Positions 31,440 through 43,639 are shown, counted from the stretch's first letter. The stretch is DNA of 64,000 bases from Norana najaformis (GCA_964023275.1 OZ029927.1:14665952-14729951); one strand, 5' to 3'. Program-made: numbers and translations. Notes: generated from the sequence alone by a model not told the origin.

Positions 31440-32745
31440 ATTTACTATTAAGTATTTACATGTTTTTTATATCTCTGCAAAAAGCTCCGCTTGGACACCT
31501 TTTAAGTTCTTCAATGGGACTCTATATTTTGATCGTTAGTCGTATCACACATTTAATATTACAAAACTTAAACCTAAATATTGCAGAATCACCAAGAACT
31601 GGAAGACGTCAACGGCCCTCGTTGCCATAGTTACGGCGTCATAGAACAACATCAGAAACTCTCACACATTTAATTGTTTTCGGTTGTTTCAAGGGTATTT
31701 AGTATACAGTCCAAATGCTATTCCAATGTCCCTTCACAAAATAATAATAATAATAGAAACAATTAATGATAATAACTGTATACTTTCATCCTTTATACTC
31801 TTAACTTTCTATCTTTGTCCAGTTTAATCCAATCCAGTCCAATCGAATCTAATCTAATCTCAGCTAATCCAATCTAATCCAAGCAAAGCCAATCGAATGT
31901 AATCTAACAGCTTGTATATAGCGACGCTCTAGGCTTAATACTCATCCATCAGCAAGTCATTTCCAGGAGGTCAGACATGCCACACACAGCGCCACCAACG
32001 AAGCCGAGTTTGGCGCAGGACAGCACATAATCGACTTAAATATGATATATATATGATATTTATATATCATTATATATATATATGATATATATATATATAG
32101 ACAGCATATATATGATATATATATATTATAAGTATTATAGACAGCATATATATATATATATATATAATCGACTTAAATATCTGATCATTGGACGATTCGT
32201 CGACCGATTTCTGAAATGTTACTCGCTCGCTGCGCTCATGGTTTTCCTGTAATTAGTTCCGAACAGGCGGCAACCGATGTCCAATCGGAGGCCATATGGA
32301 CCCGGAAGTGTGCCGCCGGCGAACGAGTGTCTTTGACGAAGTCTTGCGTGACTTGTCAAGTGTCATTAGCGTCGATTAGGTCGGGCAACAGGGTACACAG
32401 AGGCATGAGCGGCGCGCTTTGAAGACGGGCGGCATCCTTTCATGTCTAATAGACTGCACTCAGACGTAGAAGCTGAGCAGCATTAGTTTGAGGTCGTCAA
32501 AGTGCTAGCGATGCAGAACTGATTTCAGGCCATCGAAACTTGTGGCTAAAGTAAATGCACTTTTTAAAAGTTGCCTACTTCTTTAGATATACTCTGCCTA
32601 CACTCCTTCGTGCTTAGAGTGGCATAAATGTGCCCACAGTAACTAAATGAAAAGCCGAGATGAATATTGATGTAATATCTGCGACGTTGTTTCAGTATAT
32701 AGCAGATTAGTGCACATGAAAGACCATTCGCAGGACCATATACTT
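31439..32745. other. Noncoding region with TA-rich palindromic stretch
   Basis: Holds an R1 fragment (31600-31640), an AATCT-type repeat (31815-31905) and TATATGATATATATA repeats at 32040-32165, where ATAATCGACTTAAATAT occurs on both sides (about 32028 and 32165). No gene seen. Confidence 0.5.
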
Positions 32746-32749
32746 TGTT

Positions 32750-32955
32750 TGGTCATTTGACTGATTTATTGCATCTTAACGTGCTTAAAGCCAGCAAATC
32801 TGGATCTGAGGCGTGAGATAAGTAGGTCTGTGCCTGAATAACTTGCGCAGGATCGATACACGGGGACCGCTGTACAGGCTCAAACCCGCAATCGTTAGAT
32901 TGGAAACCCAGCGCGCTACCGAATAGTCCACCGTCCCGCGCATTTTCCGCCAATA
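32750..32955 (-). repeat. tRNA-related SINE-like copy (antisense)
   Basis: GGCTCAAACCCGCAATC is a reverse-complement B-box-like stretch. The left end shares GCCAGCAAATCTGGATCTGAGGCG with the 26875 copy. Confidence 0.6.
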
Positions 32956-34670
32956 TGATGATAAAATTCGCTATATAGCTATACGCCTATACAAGCATGG
33001 GCTACTGTGGCCTAAAACCAGACATTAAAGACTTATAAATTTCGGCCGCATTGTCACGATTTTCTTAAGAGACTGTTTCTATAACCGTCTTAATGCATGC
33101 CGAAAATTAAATAATTTAAACTTTATAAATCATAAATTCGTCGTCTGTCTAAATCCAATACCGACTGGTTGTGTGGTCTTTGGTTTTTGTGTGTGTTTTA
33201 GTATTTTCTAGCTTCTGAAGATTCGGACTTCCAGTGAATAGCAACTGACAAAATAGCTCGCTAGATGGCGGATAGATTTCGCCGTTGGTCGTGCTAATGA
33301 ATATCTCTTCACATGCAAGTAAAATACAGCAAAACGGCCGGTGCAACTTCTAAACTAACTGTCTGAGAGAGACATTTCTGCTTCTATGAGTTGAATCCGG
33401 AGAATAATGTGCTGGTAGAACTTAATTAATGAAACGAGCAGAAGCATACATTTCCAAGAAGTCGGGTTCAAAGAATTCGGACTCTCATAACATTAATTAT
33501 TTCCAGAGCCCTTCGTATCTGAGACAGATTCCTGACACCTGTGATGGACTGAATCAGTGCCACCTGTTGGCGCTCCTGATCAGACAGCAAATGCCAGTCA
33601 TCTCCTTCAAATTCACTCTCCTACAAAACAAATACGAAACGAGAAAGTCAACCGCTGTTAGAAGTCTTAGTTGAACTAGGATACAAACTCTCTCCAAAAA
33701 GGAGCTCCTGCATAGATATAAAAAGAGCGCTATAAAAATCAAATTATTTTGCTGCTAGTTATCTTAGTTGAACTGGGTCACATAGGCGATCCGACTATTA
33801 GTATTATTTCAGCATTTATCAAGCGACATTATATAATGAGTAAGCATCGATCGATGGATATTTCAAAAGGTTTTAAATATAATATTATCTCATAAATACA
33901 GTATGCTGTATGAATAAAATTCTGCTGTTATTAATAATGCTATTGACGCTATATAAATTAAATTATGTTTTGCTCAGAGTCACTTTAGTTAAACTGGATC
34001 ACAAATGCTAGCAAAAACGGAGACGCATGAATAGAAATGCTACAGAGCGCCATGAAAGTCCAATCCATTTAGGCCAATATGTTTTTTGTTTTATTTATAC
34101 CTAGTAGTAGTAGGCCTACAGAAAATCAGTCATCAGCACATCGACAGAATAATTCAATTAGATATTATAGTACGGCCTATCATAGCCAGATTAACGGAGG
34201 CCTATATGTCCTTTGTCACAGTATTAACGAACTAGGGGAAAACTAGAGCATAAGAATGTAATAGTGGACGCCAGGTGGCTCTGTATTCCGCAGAAGTCAA
34301 CCCAACTAAGTACTAAAGTGGATCTCGGTGATGCTTAACTAAACTATCAAGAGACATTCTCAGCTTCTTTTAAGAGGCACCGTTTTACATCTGTTGGATA
34401 GTCGTGCCTTTATGAGGTTCTCAAAAGCGCTGTTGGTCTACAAGTGTTCAGGAAGCCTACGTACTTGTTGAAACATGTTAAACTGTTCTTAAGACTTCTC
34501 CAATTTAATCAGTTCAATCAAGAGCTAAAGTTTCAAAATTTAATTTTACCGGTTGTTTGAGAACAATTTCAGTAAGAAATTGAACTCTCGTCTTCTCTAT
34601 GACGGCAGCAAGTGTCTGACTATCGATATCGACTACAACGGGTTTCTGCAAAACAATAACTCAATACTTG
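32956..34670. other. Noncoding region with a weak interspersed repeat
   Basis: The phrase CTTAGTTGAACTGGGTCACA...AGAGCGCTATAAAAATC (about 33660-33780) recurs in diverged form at about 33980-34070. No supported gene. The plus-strand frame at 33429-33674 overlaps this repeat. Confidence 0.45.
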
Positions 34671-34671
34671 C

Positions 34672-34672
<1 letters not shown>

Positions 34673-34760
<88 letters not shown>
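34673..34760. repeat. (AT)n microsatellite
   Basis: About 43 AT units, the longest AT run in the window. Confidence 0.97.
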
Positions 34761-34764
<4 letters not shown>

Positions 34765-34904
34765 GCATACACAAACAAACATACACATATATAGGCTTAT
34801 GTATAGACAGACAAAGCGACAGATACTCGCACAGCCAGAGGGGAAGGGTCAAAGAGCAAGTCAGTATTGGAATCATAATTTTCGTGGGCCCTAATTACAT
34901 TTGT

Positions 34905-35145
34905 TAGCGTAATGGCATGTTTATATAGCGCCAATTCAAGGGAAATGCCTCAGAAGGACAAAAACTGGTTGCTAGAAATAACAGTTCAACTAAAAGCTTG
35001 AATGTAAACTCACAAAATCGCTGCAGATCGTTTCGTGGAAGGGTCACTGTTGGTGATAGGGCTCAGTCAGCTCGTTGTTTAAAGACGTTCTTATTTCCCC
35101 GGGGTTCTCATGCTGGAAGCGCTTCTGAGTAGTTTGTTCTGTAAG
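34905..35145 (-). repeat. Interspersed repeat D, inverted copy
   Basis: GGGTCACTGTTGGTGATAGG and CAGCTCGTTGTTTAAAGACG are the reverse complement of phrases at 43700-43790. The pair defines a dispersed repeat of at least 170 bp. Confidence 0.8.
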
Positions 35146-35400
35146 AATCGTAATCGGAAATCCGAGATTTCTACAGCGCCCAACGAAAGCCGCGCCGCGG
35201 GGACCAGCTTATTCACAGGCGCTCAGTCAAAACAAAATCGATAGGCAAAAGGATCCGGTTCCAGGTCAAGATCCAAAAGTCAGACGGAGAGACAGCGTGG
35301 CAGCTACGGGGGTGGTGTTTGGAATTGGAGCGGAGAGAGATAAGAGGAAGAAGGGCTGTCAGTATAAGATCTGTGAAAGAGGAATGAAGCGCTATATAAG
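35146..35400 (-). mobile_element. LINE A 3' end, inverted, 5'-truncated
   Basis: Family 3' UTR phrases in reverse orientation, with a much reduced ATTACG tail. Directly adjoins repeat D. Confidence 0.88.
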
Positions 35401-35484
35401 TTATCAAATACAAATACAAATGCAAATACAAGATGGAAAACCCAGAAATTTAGGAGATTTACATTTATATTTACATCTCAGTAC

Positions 35485-35895
35485 CTGAGAGTTGTAAGAC
35501 TCTTCCAAATGTCGATTCTGATAAAGCTCCGACTTCCAATCACTCACAGGTGACCTACTTCCATAGGCGACAATTTGCTGCCAACAGTTTGCGACGTCAC
35601 ATGTGGGCGGCGCCATGTGAGCTGACACGTCATTGCTGACGTAACTGGTGTAACTCGGTTGTTCAAAAGCGCTGGATGCTGCGTTAATGTTAACTGAGGG
35701 CGAACAAGGAACTTGGTGTGAATTAGCCACAAACTGAGAACTTGGGTTAGGATTGGAACAGTAGGATACAAATCCACTACTGCCATAGAAAGGAGTTGGA
35801 AGAATCGTTTGCTGAACTGGATGACCTCGGAAATTCCAATCACCAAGAGACTGAACAACTGTGCAAGTTGCTGATCTCGTACAACTGTAGTAGAT
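35485..35895 (-). CDS. Candidate host-gene exon 2 (minus strand)
   Basis: 411 bp, open for 137 codons, bounded by an acceptor (pyrimidine-rich then TACTGTAG, AG at 35896-35897) and a donor (CTCAG then GTACTG at 35479-35484). It starts and ends at codon boundaries. The exon at 36483-36702 also ends at a codon boundary, so the two can be joined in phase. The product is Ser/Asn/Pro/Gln-rich (for example GHPVQQTILPTPFYGSSGF and CDVANCWQQIVAYGSRS), without a domain I recognise. It could be a disordered region of a regulatory protein; that is a guess from composition. Downstream exons were not found because LINE A lies immediately beyond. Confidence 0.5.
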
Positions 35896-36099
35896 CTACA
35901 GTACACAGCAACAAAGCAGATCAAACTACACAAAACGACTGCATTCGGAGGGCAGATCCGGAAGTTCAACAAGGGTCAAGTAACCTGCCAGCATATCGAT
36001 TTGGGGCTCAAATTAAACCCAGATTGCCACACAGGACCAATAACTGGCCCCGTCAAAGTATACAGGCAGAGCTAGGCTATAGACTCACTTTTTCAAGAC

Positions 36100-36335
36100 A
36101 TCCCACCCTGATCCATCCAATCCGCTGCCTTCCCATTTCTCTTAGCTTCAACACAACCCACCCTAACAGCTCCTCTCCCCCTTCTCTCTGTGGTCTTCTG
36201 GCAACCGGACTTGGTTCTTCACGTAACATCTTTGTACAAACCAATTGATTTGAGGCAGGCTCATAAATAAGCTGGTACCCTGCGCTTAGCTTTTATATAG
36301 CACTTTAGATATTTGGAGATTACGATTACGATTAG
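36100..36335 (+). mobile_element. Diverged LINE A-like 3' end inside the candidate intron
   Basis: Ends GGAGATTACGATTACGATTA after a CTCATAAATAAGCTGGTACC phrase, a decayed version of the LINE A 3' UTR. It lies in the intron between the two minus-strand exons. Confidence 0.75.
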
Positions 36336-36482
36336 GGCCGTACTCATATTCGCCGAAAAAATCTTCTACGATGTGTTTCAGTCATAACTACTTTTACCCC
36401 ACCGTCTTTGGATTATAATTATCAATTTAATATCACCTTGATAGTTAAACAGTAGTAAGCTACCGCCATTAGGAGAGGTTAC

Positions 36483-36702
36483 CTGTGAAGGTGGTAATGC
36501 CATAGGTAAAGCATTTCTCGTCGTACTGCTAAGATGGTACACTTGCTGCTGGCCATCTAGCGAACTAAACGAGACTGGTCGTCTGTTGAATGACGTCAGA
36601 GCACCTGTTGTGTTTCGCGGCCTTCGTGGACGAACACGTCGTGTCTGATCAGTTAACTGGTGACATATGTCGGCTTCTCTGCTATCACAAATTAAACAAT
36701 TT
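36483..36702 (-). CDS. Candidate host-gene exon 1 (minus strand)
   Basis: 220 bp ending with a good donor (TTCACAG then GTAACC). The acceptor is TTATCATAG, AG at 36703-36704. Alternatively the frame starts at the ATG at 36717-36719, which would make it a first exon with a Cys/His-rich N-terminus (CNYHRNCLIC). The product is Arg/Ser/Thr-rich (TDQTRRVRPRRPRNTTGAL). No domain recognised. Phase fits the exon at 35485-35895 across a 587-bp intron. Confidence 0.5.
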
Positions 36703-36869
36703 CTATGATAATTACACATAAAACTATACTTAATAAAGAATATACTTACTTACTTACTCTTTCCTTCGTTCATTCCGTAAATTTACATAGCGTCTCTTTA
36801 AGATATTGCACCTCATGGGACGTGAGTTTTTGTAATTTGTAATTGTAAATGTAATCGCAAGTTCGGATA

Positions 36870-37225
36870 GCAACTCTTCAATGGAAACTCGTCAAAGGTG
36901 CTACCGACCTGGCAACAAGAAACTATGTTCAATCAGAATGGTATGGCAGCAAACTCGTTTTCAGGGCATCTTGGTTCGATACAGTCTCGGCAAAGTCTGT
37001 TTCGGCCTTCAGACTTCGACTAACAATTCACCTCTTCCTTGAATAATTTCCTTCGTAGGCTGCCTCTGTGTTTTCTGGACTCCTCTTAGGCTTTTCGACC
37101 CGGACTCACCATGGAATTTGAGTTGGACAATGATTTTGTTTAGCAGCGACCATCGACTGATGCCTTGAGCATTATTACAATGGCGCTATAGAAGTTCTTT
37201 GATTAGATTAGATTAGATTAGAAAG
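36870..37225 (+). mobile_element. LINE B 3' end with (GATTA)n tail
   Basis: The left part encodes a LINE-like C-terminus in one frame (FDTVSAKSVSAFRLRLTIHL, stop at about 37041). The 3' UTR holds CGACCATCGACTGATGCCTT and GCGCTATAGAAGTTCTTTGA, ending GATTAGATTAGATTAG. The same tail recurs at about 30305-30372, 39205-39348, 48725-48792 and 53115-53190. Confidence 0.82.
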
Positions 37226-37344
37226 TCCGTGAATGCCAGTAAAGGTCATGACTAAAATCCAATGTCTATGATATCGAGATCGCACTTCCGTCCGTGTAGC
37301 CAACAACCCGATCAGTTTCTGCCCACTGCTATACCATCTGAGAG

Positions 37345-37545
37345 TCTGAGTGTAAGGATACCGGTCGTGGCTTATTTCAGATATTTAAATATCGGGCTAT
37401 CACGGTCCGTACACGGGGACCTCAAATGGCATGGCGCACATTCAAAATGGGATTGAAGGTGAAGGATCTCACCCGATAAATTCATTGAAAAATGAGCCGG
37501 ATTTAGGCCATACGGTCGCTACAGAGAAGCAAGACATTTACATTT
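37345..37545 (+). repeat. SINE2 family copy
   Basis: Contains GGTCGTGGCTTATTTCAGAT, GTCCGTACACGGGGACCTC and AAATTCATTGAAAAATGAGC. Inverted copies are at 46768-46955 and 47895-48090. Confidence 0.8.
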
Positions 37546-37633
37546 ATGATCGAGCATAATGGTTCTGGAAGAAAAGAGGCAAAGAAAGTCACGAGATTAT
37601 ACAGGGTCTGGCCATAAAGTCGTTTTCAGGGCA

Positions 37634-37712
37634 TGTTCCTTTTACGAAGTCCATGAATGCCTGTATAGATCATGACTATAATCCCAGATCTAAGATATCA
37701 AGATCGCATTTC
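37634..37712. repeat. Direct repeat of 37222-37295
   Basis: AAGTCCATGAATGCCTGTAT and the following CATGACTATAATCC...AAGATCGCATTTC phrase repeat the segment just right of LINE B with about 15% difference. The SINE2-containing stretch lies between the two copies. Confidence 0.75.
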
Positions 37713-38487
37713 TGTCAGTTCTTTTTATGCCCATATGGATCATCCTGCTCCATAATGGGTTCGTTGGTCACCGTCCTGCTCATTATTACAGTGGCGCTTT
37801 AGAAGTTTTCAGTTTTTCATTAGCAAGTAAGAAAGAAGAAAATGAGCTTCTTACCTGCGAGGTGTTGCTGAAACCCGAACCATTGGCCATGGATTTGAAT
37901 CCCATGCAACTGTTGTCGTACTTTCTGGTTCCTGTTTATCCGTTTCCTGCTCATTTAAATTCAAAGTCATTAAGTTGTTTATTCAGAACAAGTAGCTCAT
38001 GAAAAGAAATGCCGAGACAAAAGTGACGATATCTTCACTAGCATCTTAGCTCATTAATCCTATTATTAGTATACATAGATATAAACTTCAGAATAGGTCT
38101 ATTAAGCTTATGTGAATCAACAGTAATACACGTTGTATTGATTGCTTACGGTATAATTACATTGTTAAATACTTACAGATGTCTCTGAAGAACTGCAACT
38201 GTCGCAAATATTATCCAGCGTATCTGAGCAGGATAAATCTAATAAATCAAATAAGCAGCTTAATAATAAAAGACTCCTTAAAGATTAGTTTGGATCTAGA
38301 TCCATCTTTTAACTTCCTTTCTAAACCCCTTCATTAAAATTAAGATAAGTCTGAAAAGGTCTCGTAAATCGATGTATTCTGTTAGATGCTCAGCTGTATG
38401 AACCTAAAGTATTTAGATTATAGATAATTTTGAAATACTTTAGATCTATACATGATTAATGCATACAAAAACCAAGACAAGTAATTG
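37713..38487. other. Unique AT-rich noncoding region
   Basis: No gene, repeat family or exon recognised. Confidence 0.4.
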
Positions 38488-38489
38488 TG

Positions 38490-38676
38490 GGCAACAATAG
38501 CTGATTGGTTAGAGCGCTCGACTTTTAACGCAGACAGTACGGGTTCGAGCCTCTCATGAGATAGTTACTGTGTAGGGACCTTGAGCAAGTCTTTCACTCA
38601 CAATTGCTCAGTGCCATCGACTGATGCTTAATCATTAAAAATGGTGCTTAATAAATGCACAAAGAATAATAATAAT
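38490..38676 (+). repeat. tRNA-derived SINE (SINE1)
   Basis: A-box-like TGATTGGTTAGAGCGCTCG (about 38502-38520) and B box GGGTTCGAGCC (38541-38551) are spaced as in tRNA promoters. A body with GGACCTTGAGCAAGTC follows, then a 3' end GATGCTTAATCATTAAAAAT and an AAT-rich tail. An inverted relative lies at 46624-46760. The B box implies RNA polymerase III transcription. Confidence 0.85.
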
Positions 38677-39039
38677 CTAAACTAACCCATTTCCCAAACT
38701 ATGGTGAAGCAATTCATAAGAAAATCTAAACTCGATAGTAACGTATTTAGATGATTAATTACAAAGACCAGACTCAACTGGCCTCTATGCTTAGATATGA
38801 TGATTGAAAATTTCATATAAAGCATCAGTTCTACCAGAGAATTTCGGATCCGCGACGAATGGACCAGGTACGTCCCCGAACTGTGACAGGAAGACGGGTT
38901 TCGACAACAGTCGTCTTAGAGAACAGATTTTCTGTGAAAATAACAACAATTGAACTAAGAAAAATGTTTTTCTGTCGAAATTATTATTCAAAACGTAAAC
39001 GTCTGTGCAAAGCTAAGTTAAACATCTTGCTAACATCAC

Positions 39040-39185
39040 ATACTGTGTTGATGTCAACCCCATGTCAACATCAACACTTATGCCAACGTAAACTCGGGTC
39101 AACGTCAACGCTTAAGGCCTGGACCAGCGTCAGCTCATGTCAACGTCAACCCTAAGCTAACGTCAGCGCTTATGTTAACATCCAT
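39040..39185. repeat. Degenerate (GTCAACATCAAC)n repeat
   Basis: Repeated CATGTCAACATCAAC/CGTCAACGTCAAC units, diverged. Confidence 0.75.
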
Positions 39186-39204
39186 GATCATATCAATGTC
39201 ATCT

Positions 39205-39348
39205 CATGACATACTCAAGAATGCTTTTCGACTTTTCCAACGGATTATGATTTTGAATTGCAATTTTGATTTGAAGCTACTGTCGACTGATGCCTTGGGC
39301 ATTATGATAACGGCGCTATAGAAGTCTTTAGATTAGATTAGATTAGGT
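39205..39348 (+). mobile_element. LINE B 3' tail
   Basis: TGTCGACTGATGCCTTGGGC, CGGCGCTATAGAAGTCTTTA and GATTAGATTAGATTAGG match the LINE B tail. Confidence 0.82.
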
Positions 39349-39499
39349 TTCATGCCACAGTATGTAACTGTTCTGCTTGTGTATTTTAGCATTATGTGTC
39401 TTTTTAACGATACCCTTTGATGCTTTTTCCCGAAAATATGTTTTCTCCAGTCGCGAAGATTTCCCCGCTTGATGCAGCATACCTGCATGCATATACAGC

Positions 39500-39735
39500 T
39501 ACACATAATATGTTGCATAATTCATTTATAACACTTAACGTTGCACAATTCATATATGGAATAGCATGTAATGTTGCATGATTCAGAACTAAATTAACCC
39601 TAAATGTTGCATAATATAAATATATATTAACCCAATGTTTCACGATTCAAGTATAAAATAACACATTGTTGCATAACACTTAAAGTTGCACAATTCAGAT
39701 ATACAACAAAACATGATGTCTTATCATTCTGATAT
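39500..39735. repeat. Degenerate minisatellite of about 36 bp
   Basis: Roughly six copies of a unit containing AATGTTGCATAATTCA and an AT-rich spacer (TATATAAAATAACAC). Strongly diverged. Confidence 0.7.
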
Positions 39736-40980
39736 ATACAATAACACACATGTGCCACGCGTGGCAGCCAACGAAAGCACACCATACGTGCAGATGTGTA
39801 TAAAAATGAAGGCATGATCCACCTTTAGACATAGACTAAAGCTACATTTCGTCGTCTTATTATTTCGTCAGATGTCATGAGATTTAATGCAAATTCATCC
39901 AAGTTTAGACACATTTTCATAGCGCTTTTATGAACTTCTCAAAAGTGTGGAGATTTTTTATGGCTGTGTTGACATGAATTTGAATATACAGGGCATTCAC
40001 TTCTGGCTTCCGACAACAATACTGTGTTATGCTCTTGTAGGTTACGTCAAGGCAGCCAAAGCACCCATTCAGCTCACATCCATATAACAATGGCCTATGG
40101 TACTGCTTGAACATGGATAGAAAGCGTTGGAGGGTGTGTGCTATTGGTGAAAACCAACTCGAGTTTTCGCTTTCTTTTCAAAACCCTGAGAAAAACATAG
40201 TGGACGAAACACATATTGCATAAGCGGCTACAATGTGTCTAGGTACACACAAATGCAACAGTTTCATACCCCTTTTGTAGGGTCGGTTTCGATTATCATT
40301 GCGGGCCTTTATTAGCTATGCAACGAATTATAATTACTAAGCGAATGAGCATGCAGGAGTTGAACCACCTGAAGCCAAATACAAATGAGTGAGATTCACA
40401 CGTGTGTACTTGAATACTCGTGTCTGTACGTCTGTCTACCTCTGCGTCTACCTCTGCGTCTGTCTACCTGTGTGTCTATCCACCTGCCTGCGTTGATGTG
40501 CTCAAATGCGTAGCTGTTTGGCGAAAGCGTATCGTGGAAAGGCATAAACCGCGAATTGAATTGAATAATTAGAATCTCAGCAAGCACGCAATTAAAGATT
40601 ACTTTGTAATCGGCGGGTCTTTTAAAGCCAAGATTCCGGTGGGAAATTCCGCCCCTCTGAATACAGGCACATCATTCGACACATCAAGCGTGACTCAGTT
40701 CAACAGGTGGCCGTGCGTTTCATGTCATCAAGTGTATCGAGTTTTTACATAATTAAGAAGTAGAGGACGATTTATATTCCTGCTAAGTCCGCTCTCACGT
40801 GTCGACGCCAAGACAGAAACACACAAGAAGACATACATGTAGGAGTACACTTTACCGACACATAGAGACAGAGAGAAATGTATGAAGATTTCTCATGAAG
40901 GTGCATCGAGGCACGTCATTTCTTAAGCTCCAGAAAACGGACATTGTCGTTGGACAAACGCACAGGAGTCGCACTGTAGA
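39736..40980. other. Noncoding region
   Basis: Only a short TCTGTCTACC repeat at 40420-40490 stands out. No supported gene. Confidence 0.4.
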
Positions 40981-40984
40981 AGTT

Positions 40985-41075
40985 ACAATGTTAAAAGATA
41001 TCGTATAGCATCAAAAGCCGTCGACGTCGCCCTCCTCCTTTATCCAGGCTTGGGACTGGCACTGCCCGAGTACGG
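40985..41075 (+). repeat. Interspersed repeat family R1 copy
   Basis: GCATCAAAAGCCGTCGACGT and GCCCTCCTCCTTTATCCAGG match the copy at 10660-10770 closely. Confidence 0.85.
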
Positions 41076-41377
41076 CAGTGGCGCTGCAAATCGAAGGGCA
41101 ATATTTATAGGGGTAGATCGTGCAGACCACAAACTCGTTGTCACGTCCCCCGGGGTAACGACTCGGAAAACTACAGTTAATTAACACTTTCACTGACAAT
41201 GATCGATTCACTGCATTCGGGAGGATCCACGGGAGGGTAAATCCGATCATTACCCTAGGCTTGAACCCTTAGAGCCCTAGAGCTCTAGAGAGAGATGGAC
41301 ACTCAGGCTAGCCGCCCTGTTACGTTCTTCTTTACGGTTGGGGGCCCAATGCAGATGCTTAATGAATATAGTTTCAG

Positions 41378-41706
41378 ACGGACAGATTAAAAAAGACAGA
41401 CAGATTAAGAAATTCAGACAGATTAAGAAAGTCAGATTAAGAAAGATAGACAGACGGATTAAGAAGGACAAACAGATTAAGAAGGACAAACAGATTAAGA
41501 AGGACAAACAGATTAAGAAGGACAAACAGATTAAGAAGGACAAACAGATTAAGAAGGACAAACAGATTAAGAAGGACAAACAGATTAAGAAGGACAAACA
41601 GATTAAGAAGGACAAACAGATTAAGAAGGACAAACAGATTAAGAAGGACAAACAGATTAAGAAGGACAAACAGATTAAGAAGGACAAACAGTTTAAGAAA
41701 GACAGA
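41378..41706. repeat. 18-bp minisatellite, about 13 perfect and several diverged copies
   Basis: The unit GACAAACAGATTAAGAAG is repeated almost without error from about 41467 to 41700. Diverged GACAGATTAAGAAA units lie to the left. Because 18 is a multiple of three it is open on both strands ((DKQIKK)n on plus, Leu/Phe/Cys-rich on minus). This is not evidence of a gene. Confidence 0.95.
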
Positions 41707-41710
41707 CCGC

Positions 41711-42535
41711 GCGGTCGTAAAGGTCATACCCGGCAGTGGAATTTGTTCAGTATTCCGCTTCTATAAACATACAGCAAATAAGGATCCTGAAAGAAAAGAA
41801 AACAAAACAAAAGAGGGAATACAATGCAGATTTATCTTATGATCTGAGACTGCAAGGGTAAAGATCCCATCCAATCAGCTCCAGCAAATTCAGAGCAGAA
41901 TCAATCAGATCACTTTCTACTTAATCAAATATTAGATGCGATCGGATGTATGTATTTTTATATCAAGATACTTAATATAGCGCCTTTTAGGTACCTCACA
42001 AAAGCGCTGCAAGTATTTCAGATAAGATACAGTCGCATCAGCCAAGACCAGACCAGATCAAATTTGATCCTAACTGATCAGAAATGATCTAATAAGATCA
42101 GAATCAATCAACTCCGGTTAATTCCCCATTTCTTCGCTGTCTCTGCATTTGATTTCAGGCACAGGCCAACAGCAGTTTAAAGCTATTTAATTCGAAGTTA
42201 CTATGCAAAATTAATATAGCCGTTATTGGGCAAATTACATTGGATATAGATATGACTTGTTCAGTAATTTTGTCCTTCTCTTACGTAATCTATTCATTTT
42301 TAATTTTGAGGTAATACAGCTTGGTCGTTGTTACCTTGTCCAGCCAAGAGTTGCACTTCTTCATCTTCAGAAATGGAACATCAGCGAAGCGCGTTGCGAA
42401 TTCCTCTAGACCAATTTCGTTCTGTTTTGTTAGGTATTTCTGGGTTAAGTATTAAATATAAGAGTTAATGGATGGATGGGTTAATGATTGGATGGCGGGA
42501 TGGGATGGAACAGATGGATGAACGGACAGAAAGAA
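41711..42535. other. Unique region, weak (GATCAGA) repeats at 42020-42110
   Basis: ATCAGA/AATCAGATC variants recur, possibly a decayed minisatellite. No gene seen. Confidence 0.4.
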
Positions 42536-42539
42536 GGTA

Positions 42540-42770
42540 GGGTGTATGTGTGTATGTATGTATGTATGTATGTATGTATGTAGGTAGGTAGGTATGTATG
42601 TATGTATGTATGGATGGATGGATGGATGGATGGATGTAAGAATGTATGGATGGATGTATGTATGGATGGATGGATGGATGGATGGATGGATGGATGGATG
42701 GATGGATGGATTGATTGATTGATTGATGGGTGGAAGGATGGATGGATGGATGGATGGCAGGACGAAGGGA
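42540..42770. repeat. (TATG)n and (GGAT)n microsatellites
   Basis: TATG on the left passes through TAGG into a long GGAT run, then GATT and GGAT again. Confidence 0.95.
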
Positions 42771-43089
42771 CGGACGGACGGTCGTATGCACGAATGACCA
42801 AGCGGAAGAATTACAAATTATTGGGCCGATAGATTGGCACTTTGATCGAGCGACCAAGGGATAGATTAATTTATCGATCCATTAGTCGATGCTGCAATCG
42901 TTGAGTGCTTTTAAATCCACTGAATTACACTCCAGCTAAAATATTTAAACTGTGAGTCTATCTACGAAACAAATCGAAGTCGTTCCTCACATACAGTCTT
43001 CTAACAATGTTCGGTAAATGTTACCCTGTACTACGGTATAAAATATCCCATATTGCACAAATGAGATGCAGGGGAAGCGCTCATTTCCT

Positions 43090-43315
43090 TTGCTTTAGAC
43101 CCTTAAGCCGGTAGTGGACGAATCTCAAAGTCCTGTACACGGGGCCAGTGAATCGCAGGACTTGCCATTTACTTCCCATTTTAGGTACCAAATTATACTG
43201 CTTGGTGACAGAGGCACGGTTGCGCAAACAACTTGCCCAGGGTCGTTACACTGAGTCGAACAGGCAACCTCGTGATCACTGACCAAACGTGCTACCTATA
43301 GACCACCTTGCCGCA
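43090..43315 (-). repeat. tRNA-related SINE-like copy (antisense)
   Basis: Similar in layout to 13494-13692: ACTTGCCCAGGGTCG, then GAGTCGAACAGGC, then an A-box-like end near ATAGACCACCTTGCC. Confidence 0.6.
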
Positions 43316-43639
43316 CTATATACGGCGTTTGAAATAGATTTTGCTGACCTTGCAATGTCTGTAACCCCTCGCATGTTCCTCGAAGCTCTGAAGACTGACG
43401 CACTGAACATCACACAGCTAACAAGATCAAGCAAACCCTATCAGTCGGGACCATCGCGATAACCGTATATTTATTTCACAGAGGATCTGGTTGCGGCATT
43501 TGATTGCAGAAGCTGTAGCAAAGAGCCATATCAAACTCAAGCTGTATTTGGCCGGCTTCTGAACACAAACACTTAAATTGCTTACTGCAGTGCAGTGTGT
43601 ACCTGAAGCTCACATCTAGAAAAAATATGAAATGTATTG

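Noticed and set aside
38501-38551. Possible functional tRNA gene
   Set aside because: A and B boxes are present, but no cloverleaf with acceptor stem could be folded, and the body continues as a SINE with copies elsewhere.
41378-41706. 142-codon Lys-rich frame (DKQIKK repeats) and hydrophobic frames on the other strand
   Set aside because: They are consequences of an 18-bp tandem unit. No non-repetitive coding sequence or domain surrounds it.
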